Positions 10,578 through 20,140 of a stretch of 26,284 bases of DNA are shown one piece after another. Position 1 is the stretch's first letter; each line of letters opens with the position of its first letter. Under the pieces are notes generated by a model. The model was not told the origin of the DNA. It did not search any database and worked only from the letters and a program-made list of their open reading frames with translations. The stretch comes from Sphacelaria rigidula (lineage: Eukaryota > Phaeophyceae > Sphacelariales), in assembly GCA_964200075.2 (NCBI GenBank), contig CAXNAA020000143.1, positions 1 to 26,284 of the forward strand, written 5' to 3'. The position numbers were made by a program, and so were the translations under genes.

Positions 10578-11100
10578 ATCATCAATTTTTCGATCGGGTA
10601 ATGTTGGGAAAAAACGGACAAGAACGTTGGCATCATAATCAATGCTGCAAAATTCAACAATTTTTTGCACAACCCAGAATCGAAGTGCTGATAGAAAATC
10701 ATTTGCCCGGTTAGTACCATCAAAAACATTCAACAAATCAACATAGATTTACACAAGGTATACCGGGCCAAGAGCGGTCGATTAAGGAGAAAAATCTCAT
10801 GTGTCAAGCGGGAGTGAACGGCAGTGGCACGTGCATACTAAATCCTATTTTTCCGCCAGATATAAGAGAGAACGGGAATCGTTGAGAGAGCCACTTTTGT
10901 TTGTTACCACACGCTCTCTTAAAACCCGTGTTTGCCTCTGTACTGGAACATGTACTTCGAACTAGGACCAACGCAAGGATCATATCAGAACAATCAGCTC
11001 GCGACCACGGCTTGACTCGTGGCAGCATCAGTCAACCGGCGACAAGCAAGCGAAGAGAGTAACAAAGCAAGCAAGATATTCTCAGCTGGACACACAAGGG
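10578..11100. other. No gene recognised
   Basis: This would be upstream intron or flank of the 9001-10353 gene. A minus-strand acceptor-like string with branch motif TACTAAT (about 11110) and CTTGTGTGTCCAG (about 11090) occurs, but no phase-compatible exon could be chained to it. Confidence 0.3.
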
Positions 11101-11101
11101 G

Positions 11102-11386
11102 ATGCTATTAGTAATATATGCAATTATGCAACGCGAGAGGGTGTCGACCACTCACGGCAGATATTTAGAGGAGGAGGAGCAGCAGCCAGGAGATGACGTC
11201 CGTAGTGTCGGGTCGCGACGTCGTGGTCTAGTAGCAGCCCCGTTGGTTGAAAAGGATATAGAGATTCTCACGCTGGACGTTTTCGGTTGGTTACGTGGAC
11301 AAGATAGTTGGATCATGACCGAATCGCAACTGCACCGAGTTTATCAACGTGAGGGGCGGGGGGGGGGGAAGATGCCTCGTATTTGA
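11102..11386 (+). CDS. Hypothetical ORF or first exon, function unknown
   Basis: This ORF of 94 codons has in-frame ATGs at 11102 and 11126. It has an acidic run (YLEEEEQQPGDD), a basic patch (SRRRG) and an amphipathic C-terminal part (IEILTLDVFGWLRGQ). A donor-like CAAC|GTGAGG lies near 11350, before an 11-base G run, so the true end may be there. Third-position G/C is only about 51%, so codon bias gives little support. No family is recognised. Confidence 0.25.
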   Translation: MLLVIYAIMQRERVSTTHGRYLEEEEQQPGDDVRSVGSRRRGLVAAPLVEKDIEILTLDVFGWLRGQDSWIMTESQLHRVYQREGRGGGKMPRI

Positions 11387-11839
11387 ACCAAAACTCGGCG
11401 GGCGGAGAAAAGGGAAGGGGAGAGGGAGGAATGGCTCCCGAGAGAAAAGTCATGCGCCCCCTTTGAATTGAGAGGGTTGTTGAATAACACAAGATCGGGC
11501 ATCCGATTATCCACCACTCTCGCTCTATCCGTGAAAGTCTTCTCTCAAGATGCACAAAACTTTCGCGGGATTCAAAATAAAAATGTTGATCGCTGATTTG
11601 GTACTTGTATTACTGTCCACTTCACACATTTCATGGCGGGAGACGAGTCTCTAACCGTTTGGGAGCCAATCGAGGATTTTTGTTCTTATGAATCGGCATG
11701 ATCTGACAGTCATTTTCAAGTCAACATATAATGAGGATTCACAAAAACAAAAGTTGTCGGTGGGGTGGGTTCCGAGAGGGTTCATCTCAATGGGTTCATT
11801 GACCCATCTCTCTTTCCTCGCGGAGATGAATGCACGGTG

Positions 11840-12174
11840 CAACTACGCTCTTGTCTACGAGAATGATCACGGGCTCGTCGAACATGCTTCTCGTGCAGAT
11901 CATGTACTGGATATACATCTTTTACGTACACTTTCCGGCGTGCCCTCACCCAGCCCGGGAGGAGCAGTCCGATTCAGCACACGGTATCGGCTGTAAAGGT
12001 TCAGAAATCGGAGCCAGTACGATTTCGTGCGATGCACCGACAGGAACTGTCCGGGAACCAGTGCTGCAGCCGGTGTGATCCAGCCGAGCCAGCACGGCTC
12101 CAAGTTGAAAAGCTCGACAGATTGGGGTTCAAGGCTGAGGTTCAGATAGAACCGCACACCAAAGCAAGAGAGTG
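11840..12174 (+). pseudogene. Broken 3' coding fragment: membrane helix followed by Cys-containing tail
   Basis: One frame (within 11830-12078) encodes a membrane helix, MLLVQIMYWIYIFYVHF, followed by a polar segment with about 71% G/C at third positions. Near 11996 the protein-like signal moves to the +1 frame, which runs to TGA at about 12172-12174 with a CCSRCDP motif and charged tail (LQVEKLDRLGF). A frameshift or an unrecognised short intron would join the two. A plausible acceptor (GCTTCTCGTGCAG) lies inside the helix codons, the same place where the last-helix exon of the 20105-25227 gene begins. Upstream exons could not be chained. A third frame (11688-11996) is also open. Confidence 0.3.
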
Positions 12175-12689
12175 ACTTCTCAACAAGAAAAAAAAGAATG
12201 GCGATGTAGCACCCCATGCGGGTTACTCGTCCGCTCAGTCCATCCACATCTTTCGTGACAGCTATCTTACCCCGCAGTGAACGGCGCGCACTGCGAAGAA
12301 GAGCACCACGGACACGCAGCACACTTCACACATTCCCGTCGAGTAAAAATGACGGGAGCTCAACACCGCCCGAAATCAGTAAAATCCTTCACGCTTGTTT
12401 TAGTTCGGTAGTGTCTCCCAGCGGCCCGCCAGGGCAAGGCGGGTGTCTGCGAGCTTGTGGGTTGCCAAGATGCGAGATTGAAAAATCACTCACAATATAT
12501 CAGCATCTGCGCTCTCGCCCCTGTAGGTTCGGAGTACAAGTACGACATGAGTATTGCCGTACTGTTTCACTGCACTGCTTAATCGGTGTGCGTTGACGAG
12601 GTGTAGTACAGTATTCTTTCGTAATGTTTCACCCTTTTTTCCCTCGTGCCGTGTTGGGTTTCGTTGTTGGTATCGCCATATGTCGCTTC
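12175..12689. other. No gene recognised
   Basis: Only overlapping ORFs without motifs are present, several of which run into the neighbouring SINE. Confidence 0.35.
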
Positions 12690-13008
12690 TGTGTGTTGTC
12701 ATCCCATCCATTCTGGACAACGGACTAGATGTTCCCGTATGTGTGGGCATACCAGCTAGTGTCACACAGGAGGAAGGCGAACACAGGGGTTTCTTCTTTT
12801 CTTCCCAGTTTTCGTTCTCCACCTTTTGCGGTTCTTGCCTCCATTTTGTACCGCGAGAGGGGTTCAGCAGTACGTTTGCCTCCTCGCCACATAGTCGCTC
12901 TCCCCTGTTGGGCGTTGTGAGAAAAATCCCAGATCGATCCAAGTTTCGAACCCACGACTTTACCGTCCGAAGGTTTCGAGGTCACCACCCGAGCCACCGG
13001 CCTACTAC
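12690..13008 (-). mobile_element. tRNA-derived SINE, copy 2
   Basis: Read on the minus strand from 13008, the head is GGCCGGTGGCTCGGGTGG (A-box-like TGGCTCGGGTGG), then ACCTCGAAACCTTCGGACGG, then a B box, GGGTTCGAA. The body aligns from end to end with the copy at 25503-25861. Shared blocks include CTGGGATTTTT-CTCACA, CAACAG-GGAGAGCG, CTGAACCCCTCTCGC, AAGGTGGAG, a pyrimidine-rich block ending GTGTGAC, and a 3' end TCCAGAAT-ATGGGATGACAACAC. Total length is about 320 bp. No clear target-site duplication was found. Several long ORFs in this interval (up to 150-180 codons) are by-products of the SINE. Confidence 0.85.
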
Positions 13009-14450
13009 ACGGTCTTCAAACACCCTTGATGAGCGTAGGCCGTCAACGCTCGCGCACATATTTTCACTGCCCTATATTCACGCAAGGCACCGTTAGCGAA
13101 GGGTTCTCGGCATGCCTCGGGTCAGCATTGGCGTTGGCCTCGCGAGAGTGAATTTTGGCGGCCAACTAGAGTTGACGTTTAGCCATCATTAATGTGTTGA
13201 CGTACTTTCCATTCACACAAGAAAAAACACGAGGGATCCCCCGCCCCCTCCCCCGCCCGGAGGGCACACAACATGGACACACCGGCTGCAGCAACTTTGT
13301 CGGGAGATGCTGATGCCTGGTTCGCGATTTTCTCAAGCCCACACACACACATCCGCTGATGTTACATTAAATGTTCCAGCAACACACGCGTACACAAATG
13401 CCGTACAAGAGCCTATTTTTGTGATACTTTTGGGAACTCATCATCTATGTTTTAGCCTCGACACTTGCTCAAATAATGGATCATGGCTCTTCCTTACATG
13501 GACAGGCCTTCCAAACAAGTAGGACGTCATGACGTATCATGACAGAGATGGATCAGCACTTCCCCTATCGAAAGTGTTACTCGAAAACAAAAAATGTTGC
13601 CGCCACTCTTTCCTGTTGTCGAACAGCTTCGCAAAACCGTACTTCTTCTTCCCCTTTATTTTTTCATTGATTGTTGCATTTCAACTGATCCCCCAGGGAT
13701 CCAGCCGTGCCTACATGATGAATCTTACCCGAGACAGAATAAACCTCAAATATCCGCTAAAGAAAAAGTGGAGGAAACAGGGGAAAAAAGGCAAAACAGA
13801 CGAACAGAGTAGACTCAAACAAAGAAAATGGGAATAGAAAAGTAAAAACCAAACAAACAGAAAATATCTGAGACGTACAGACGCTCCCAAAGGAGCAACG
13901 CCAAATTACCAAAACAAATTCGACATAATTTATATCGGACACAAATGGTCTCTCACCGGGGACCGGGCAGATGCCAGAAAATCAGCAGCCCTACAAATCC
14001 TAATCCTAGATTCCACACCACAAGCACCAAGCACCACGTAACACGGTGTCATGCCGACAGCGCAAGCAGCCGACGTCAACATCATCACCGCCACAACAGG
14101 GGAGTAAAAAAATAATCATATGCATGCGGTGCATTTGTGCTGTGCGCAGCAGTATCTGTGTCGCATATGCTTCGAATTGGATGACCCAAGCAAAAAAGGG
14201 GAGCCGATCAGTATTGGGGGGAGGGGGTGCCTACATTCCTCACGTCGAGACACGTGTACATCATTAAACCAAGAGAAATAGAGACACACCTGTACCCAAA
14301 TGACAAAAAATCGGAATATGTGTGTCGAAGTCGAGCCAAGACGATCAACAGAAAAAAACCCCACGTCTTCCACCGCCACGAGCGAACCCCTCGGCAGTAT
14401 GCGTCATGGTACATATTTATATCAGAATGGCCTAGGAAAACGTTCGAAAA
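13009..14450. other. No gene recognised; low-complexity tracts
   Basis: There is a C-rich tract near 13235-13262, a short CA repeat near 13341, an A/purine-rich stretch at about 13755-13870, and a G-rich tract near 14215. ORFs here are short and overlapping. Confidence 0.35.
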
Positions 14451-16230
14451 AGTGTGGTACACCATACGAATGTCGTCGGATTACAAATCCGGTGCGATAC
14501 CTTACCCAATCTACATCAAGTACTGTGCAGCGAAATTTTCAAGCTTATTTTCGGTAGGGTATACTGCCTGAAAATCGGACATTTTTGGATATCTGAAGAC
14601 GTCAGACACATTTTGATAGGCGAATCCCCTTTTGGACCATACCGGGATGTTTGGTGAACATTTCGGTTCGTATGGTTTGGTGATGATACGCCGCCATAAG
14701 TCCTTCACTTTTTGGGTATACCCTCTACATAAAACAACGTTGGAAAATTTCGTCCGCCAGATCTGCCGACAGGTTGAAAGATGCGGCCATCTTTTGGATT
14801 GGCCGTTGATTTCATACCTCGGCACAGGTGCAACAAAACGGACAACGAGAGAATACAACAAGACAACTCTGGGAAACACGAAAGGACACACACAGCACGC
14901 ATAATCTTTCACACAAACACATACGCACGGGCATCAGCTATACCGCTACACAAGCCCTCCTACCTCACCTACGCACACAGCATAAGCTGTATCACTTCAC
15001 ACCCTGGACACGAGAGATTCCATTGTAAAAAATTGTACTGTGTACAGTATGGAATCCATTGTCTACCGCAATAAGCACAATAGTCGACACTGTACGCAGT
15101 ACATTTTTTCACTGTTTTTCTCCTGTCCAGGGTATGCATTATTTTCGCTTCACGAAATTCCGGAGGCTACCTCGGAAAAAAAACGCATACAGAACAACTC
15201 CTCGCTACAAGAAGGAGCAGATACTCATGTCCGCCAGCTCTGCTGGCAGGTCTCAAGACACGGGGATAGTTCGTGCAGGGGGCCTCTGATCCAAAATATT
15301 TGCGCCGAGGTATATCTAGCGCGACAAGGACCAACACACATCTCAACCCCAACCCAAGGAAAAAAACGCACACCACACACGCATTAGCTTCACCCGAATA
15401 GCCTCACTACTTCACGCACGACAGTCTTGCTTTCAAGAGAATCCGTAACCTCCTACTGCGCGTACTTGCAAAAAAAGGATGCGAGATGATGAGGAAAACA
15501 CGCTGCTCGTACAGAGTAGAGCCACATACAACAGTACAGTGAGGACATCTGCCGACAAGCTCAACAATCCGGCGATTCCTTGAGACATCATAATCTCGTT
15601 CGTGTCTAGATCAGTCCACTCACAAAGGTAAGGTCCCTTTAGAGGGTATGTTGGGTAGGGTAAATACCGGTTACTCGCCCTCTTGAAATTCGGGTGGAGT
15701 CAGGTACGATCGCAATACTCTATGACCCGATCGCCAAACTCCCTCACAACATGAAAGAAAGAATACAGTCAATGAATAAACTGCATACAGTATCGACTAT
15801 TGCGCCTATCGAAACAGACTTTAGACTTCTTACTGTACGCAGTACATTTTTCAACAATTGAATCTGTTGTTCAGGGTGTGCAAACTCCGCTTGAATGTTG
15901 GGGTCGAGTCGCGTACGGTCACAGTAATCTCCCCGAGTTCGGGGTGTTCTCGAGTACGATTTTTCATCAACATGCCAACATGTGGGAAATACCCCGAGAA
16001 TATCCAATCCAAAACAACCTCGGTTCCTCTACTCTGGTGCGAACGTCTCGCCGACGACTTCGACTTGACGTTGGAGAGTCGAGTGTAGTACTTGGTTCGG
16101 CGGGCCTGCAGACAGATATCGAAATGCAGTGGATCTAGCGATAGTTGTTGATCCAATATCTTCGTGCGAATGCAAACCCCCCCCCCCTCCAAAAAACAAA
16201 ACTCGTACACATTGACCATGGTACAAGCAG
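14450..16230. repeat. Mosaic of diverged short repeats and palindromes
   Basis: A segment at 15089-15138 is repeated at 15832-15882: the first 20 bases, ACTGTACGCAGTACATTTTT, are identical, and both end CAGGGT.TGCA. Each copy is preceded by an imperfect palindrome; at the first, 15025-15062 pairs with about 15074-15112. A second pair, 15683-15733 and 15891-15941, shares TTGAA...GGGT-GAGTC-GTACG-TC. A third motif around CGTCCGCCAG-TCTGC recurs near 14751 and 15228, with weaker relatives near 15540 and 16089. This suggests an old multi-copy or internally duplicated element. Confidence 0.6.
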
Positions 16231-16380
16231 GCACAGACCCCCTTCACACGCTAAAGTCAACTCCCCCCCCCCATGAAACACTCAATACCTGTCCACGGGA
16301 ACCCTCAATCAAGCCTTGGATGCGCATATCATCCTCCACCTGTGGACAGACTCCCTTAATTATACCCTGCCTAGCCCGAA

Positions 16381-16456
16381 GACGTCGAGAGACTAGGTCA
16401 TACATCTGTGAAATCGGTACCAAGTTCACTTGAAAAAAGTATGCATGATCCAGATG
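16381..16456 (+). repeat. Dispersed repeat family R75, copy 1
   Basis: A block of about 75 bp starts GACGTCGAGAG, contains GGTCATACATC and ATCGGTACC, and ends ATGCATGATCCAGATGG. Related copies are at 16789-16857 and 21682-21750. Just upstream and downstream are two C runs (16177-16187 and 16263-16272). Confidence 0.65.
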
Positions 16457-16788
16457 GATCACCCTCGCGGTCAGCGGGCTAGACCATCCCTCGCATGACA
16501 GACGGATCAGAGAAGGCAGTAATAAGGCATTATGGCCTTCCAAGACCCAGCCACGTCCTGCCCCCCGCCGAAGCAACTGGTTGACGGCGAAAGGTGGTCA
16601 TTCGTTGAATAAAGCACACAGATGACCAACCCAACTTCACGGTAAATCGGTTACGGCTGAGATGGTGATATTCTGTCCATAAAACATCCCTTTTCATTAG
16701 TACTGAAACCATTTGACTGTCAGTCAGCATGGGCGACCGGGGTCTTTCGTCCATTTTCCAAGCAAAATTGATGCTGATTTGACCCATT

Positions 16789-16857
16789 GACGGCGAGCAT
16801 GAGTAATGTGTTGGAATCAGTACCAATTTCACTTGAAAAATCATTGCATGGCCAGAT
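16789..16857 (+). repeat. Dispersed repeat family R75, copy 2
   Basis: It starts GACGGCGAG, contains ATCAGTACCAATTTCACTTG and ends GCATGGCCAGATG. It shares TTCACTTGAAAAA with copy 1. Alignable sequence extends some bases upstream (TTTGACCCATT). Confidence 0.6.
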
Positions 16858-17184
16858 GACTGACCCTGGCTGTCCAAAGGTTCACAGAGCTGCGAAAGGG
16901 TCAACATTTTGACCGCTTGGGCGGATGATCTGCTAAATCGGCATAATTCACGTCCCCTAAAAAGTGTAGAATCAAAACCATTCGAAAAAATTCGCCGATC
17001 CTGACGGTGAAGGGGTTGCCAAAAAACAAGAGCGCCCCATGACGGTTGGTGATGGTGACAGCCCTATACACAAGGAAGACAGGAATTTCTCTGGATCCAC
17101 TAACACTATTTTTTTCCACCTCCCGGATGGTCACAAGTAACCGAAAACCCACGGGAGCGGGAGTACCCGCCTATTCAAGTAGAT

Positions 17185-17231
17185 AGATGCACACACACAA
17201 AACATGGACACACATTCACAAACACATACAC
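17185..17231. repeat. CA-rich low-complexity tract
   Basis: ACACACAC and related A/C-rich sequence; a second similar tract is at about 17475-17520 (A run followed by CACCC and CACA repeats). Confidence 0.7.
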
Positions 17232-17427
17232 CTTTCCGTGATTCAAGATCACTATAAGCCCGAGGCTATACAAGAGGCGCTCCCCACATTCACTTCGCTT
17301 GTGTGGCGCACTATTATGTGCGCCACGAACATCTAAAGAAGCGTCATGCAAAAAAACGCCCAAAAACGCCCCAATCCGATCACGTGCATTCGTCTCCCAA
17401 TTCTGGTTTAGTGAAACATCGCAATTT
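17232..17427 (-). CDS. Possible exon, function unknown
   Basis: A strong acceptor (CACGTTGTTTTTCAG) precedes 17427. The open frame encodes 65 residues, including NCDVSLNQNWETNARDR and FLGVFLHDASLDVRG, then LLYSLGLIVIL, and ends at GGAAAG|GTGTAT, a mediocre donor. The frame also stays open upstream to an ATG near 17473, so an intronless reading is possible. A perfect hairpin (GTGGCGCAC, 6-base loop, GTGCGCCAC) lies inside at 17303-17326. No neighbouring exon could be chained and no family is recognised. Confidence 0.25.
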
Positions 17428-17524
17428 CTGAAAAACAACGTGTACCAAAGCACGATGATGTTCGTCGACATGAAAAAAAAACACCCACACCCACCCACCC
17501 ACACACACAAAATTCAAAATTAAT

Positions 17525-20100
17525 TTCATGTGCAGAATTTATTTGCTCATGCAAAATGCAAACGATACAGCGCTCCACCCGTATACCACCAATTTTGTCT
17601 GAAAAGAAGAGGTACTGATACAGTAGTAGTCGGTCAGCACAGCTGTTCTCTGTACTTCACTGTGGTTCGTTCATTCCCTCGGAGGTCGGAGGTTTTCCTT
17701 CCGAAGGTGCAGTCCCCACTTTTCGGAGCTGAGAGGTGAGACGCGGACATCCCAAGAGCTGCGATGCTTGCCGACCACCCAGTCGATGTCTGAGGTGCGT
17801 TTCACAGCTGGGTCTTCAGTCATTCTCCACTCTGCCCTTCGCCTTTCAATGCGAGGCCTGTGTGAACAATGCCGGAGATGTTTGTTTCCCTTGAGACGAA
17901 GAATTACTCCATCTCATCGGATAGGGTGCTCCTATTACAATGTCATACTTGAGAGTACATTTACACGTGTTAAATATTAGCACACCCAGCTGTACATGCA
18001 ACCGTGGTGCACGAACATCTTTGAATAATGATGGAAACAATCGGTAGTTCACAGTGGGTTCTCGCGACCCCTCTAAACATCACACGTTACTTCTTATCGA
18101 TGCCGTCTGATCGAAATGCCTCCCGAATATCAGCGCACAGCTGTTTCGTCGCGGGGTGCTGTCTCCGAGACGATGCGTGGTCAATTGTCAAACAGCCAAG
18201 GCAACCAGCAAAAATGTATCCCATCTCTCACTTTGCCTAGTCTGGCGAGAACCCGGCGTGCTTCGTTATGGCATCGTAGGGATGCGAGTTCAATCGTCTC
18301 ATGACTACCGATGCAAGATCATGATCACACCCCCACCAATGCGTGCGCAGTCCAGATCCACGCAAACCCAATTACCCCAGATTTACACGTCGCCGACTCA
18401 CTTTGCTCAGATGAAGTGAGAGAGGCCCGTAGTATATACAATGAGAAAGCTTTGTGCTCTGCAGGCCTAAGATGTGCTTGTGACGCAAAGAGCCCAGATG
18501 CACATTTCTTACCAACGCAGTTAGGCAGGATGCGATGTACACCCTCCCCAAATCCAGACTGCCCAGATGTGCACGGTTTCAACGCACTCTACCGAGTCAC
18601 TGGTGTGGCTATAGGGTCAGGGTTCATGCCATAGAATTCAGGGTAGACTGTACATGCTGCGGACTACGTTGGCGTACATGCTTTACACAGGCAAACAACA
18701 CTACGCGCACATGAGTAATCATATATCCGTCATCCAAGGGTGCGCACATGTCTTTTCCGTCTTCCAACATCCATGATGTTTTGCCAAATCGAATAAACCA
18801 AGGTGTGAGGGTATGTAACTTGTCTGTATCGGAGCTGGTGTGATGTAAGGTGTGTGATGACAAAAAAAACACAGCACATCTTCTCGTCAACTGCAACCTT
18901 AATGGACGTGAGGCTCTCTCTCGCGCGTAATGCTGACTGTTCATTTAGCACACCCAGACTGCTGTTTACTTCTGCGAAGGACCAAGCACAGAGCAGAGAA
19001 GGTGACGAGGAACTAACGGACTCTTCACTGGGCACTCCTGATTTGTCGAAGGGTTCTGCGAGATGCAGGCGCTGTTGGATCAAACGCATATTCCTGCTTC
19101 GCGAAGACTAAAACATTGCTTTTGGGTCGAGAAAAACATAATCTTGGAGCACAAAGAGCAAGCTACAGTTTGATCGCCAGCTGATCATTCTCAGAATGGT
19201 TTTCCTGCCGACCGTAAAACGGTTTCCAGCTGCGGGTGGGATTTTGACAGAGAGGCCGTGCGGGTTACATCACAACAATTGGCGAATTCAACTACTCATG
19301 TGTGATTTTCGCGAAATTCGAGTCGACACAAGGAAACGTCACACCTTGGTCGAAGTAGAAAAAAGAGAGAGAGGGGTCTGGTGGACCAAATTATATACCG
19401 TTTATATACACATACGCTTCAACCAACTTTTTTTTTTTAGTATTCATCTTGTCTCCGGTCTTCCCCCTCTCCCCCGCTCCTTCTCCCCCCAATTCCGCGA
19501 CTGTTACGTCGTCGTTCCAAGTCTCCCTACATCGCAGCAAGTGCGACGCAAACTTTTCTTGACTCTTGATTTCAAACGTACCAATCATGTTTCCCTCCAC
19601 ACGAATGTACGTGATAATTTCAGTAGAAGCTCGGCGTTCAAAAAAATCGACGGGTCTAGGACGCGCAGCACCTCAATCCACGCTCCAGGGCAAGCTCCTT
19701 TTTGGGGCATTTTCCTTGTACGAACGAGGGAGTGACTTTGTCGCGCTGCTACACTCTAAAGCTCGCAGCATGCATCCCGATTCACGAATTCACAATTTTT
19801 TCACCCGTTGATACTTGCACAGAGTTACAATATCTTCAGGTTACCACGGTGAATGTGGGCGTTTGCTCTCTAGTCCGATTTTTCACCCAAGAAAGCCACT
19901 TTTAATCGAACACTTGATACCCCACCCCCATTCTTTTGGTAGAGCCCCATTCTGTCCGTCATCTAGAGCATGTATATCTTTCACGGGCAGGTCTGGTACG
20001 GTATACCCGATATCTGGTTCATTTGAAAAGTCGCACATCACAGGCACAAGTCAATCGCGATGACTCAAACGGGCTTCCCTTCAAAGATAAAAGCACAGCA
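17525..20100. other. Mostly unassigned; possible decayed coding fragment near 19420-19720
   Basis: Minus-strand frames between 19710 and 19391 read like protein in two successive frames: IEVLRVLDPSIFLNAELLL, then YIRVEGNMIGTFEIKSQEKF after a one-base shift. This may be a relic. A 179-codon plus ORF (19196-19735) covers the same interval without a motif. ORFs around 18311-18634 have A/T-rich third positions and are not supported. Confidence 0.3.
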
Positions 20101-20104
20101 CGGG

Positions 20105-20140
20105 CTAACTGCTGCTGTGGGCGTGGGCCGGATCTCCCCC
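20105..20140 (-). CDS. Exon 5 of the tetraspan gene (short C-terminus)
   Basis: After a 219-nt intron, the acceptor TTGTTGTCTTTTCAAG is followed in phase 0 by eleven codons (GGDPAHAHSSS) and TAG. It is very short, so another terminal exon further downstream cannot be excluded. Confidence 0.4.
   Translation of the reverse strand, partial: GGDPAHAHSSS

Noticed and set aside
12490-13096. Overlapping ORFs of 150 (minus) and 180 (plus) codons
   Set aside because: They lie mostly in the SINE and are open on both strands, so they are not independent genes.
14454-14520. tRNA-like anticodon arm (CGGATTACAAATCCG)
   Set aside because: There is no B box, no D arm and no acceptor pairing around it.
18230-18305. 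tRNA or SINE head near a GAGTTCAATC string
   Set aside because: The B box is poor, no A box lies at the right distance, and there is no SINE body downstream.
18311-18634. Cys-containing plus-strand ORF as a secreted-protein exon
   Set aside because: Third positions are A/T-rich compared with supported exons here, and the apparent protein repeats reflect diverged DNA repeats around CCCAGATG.
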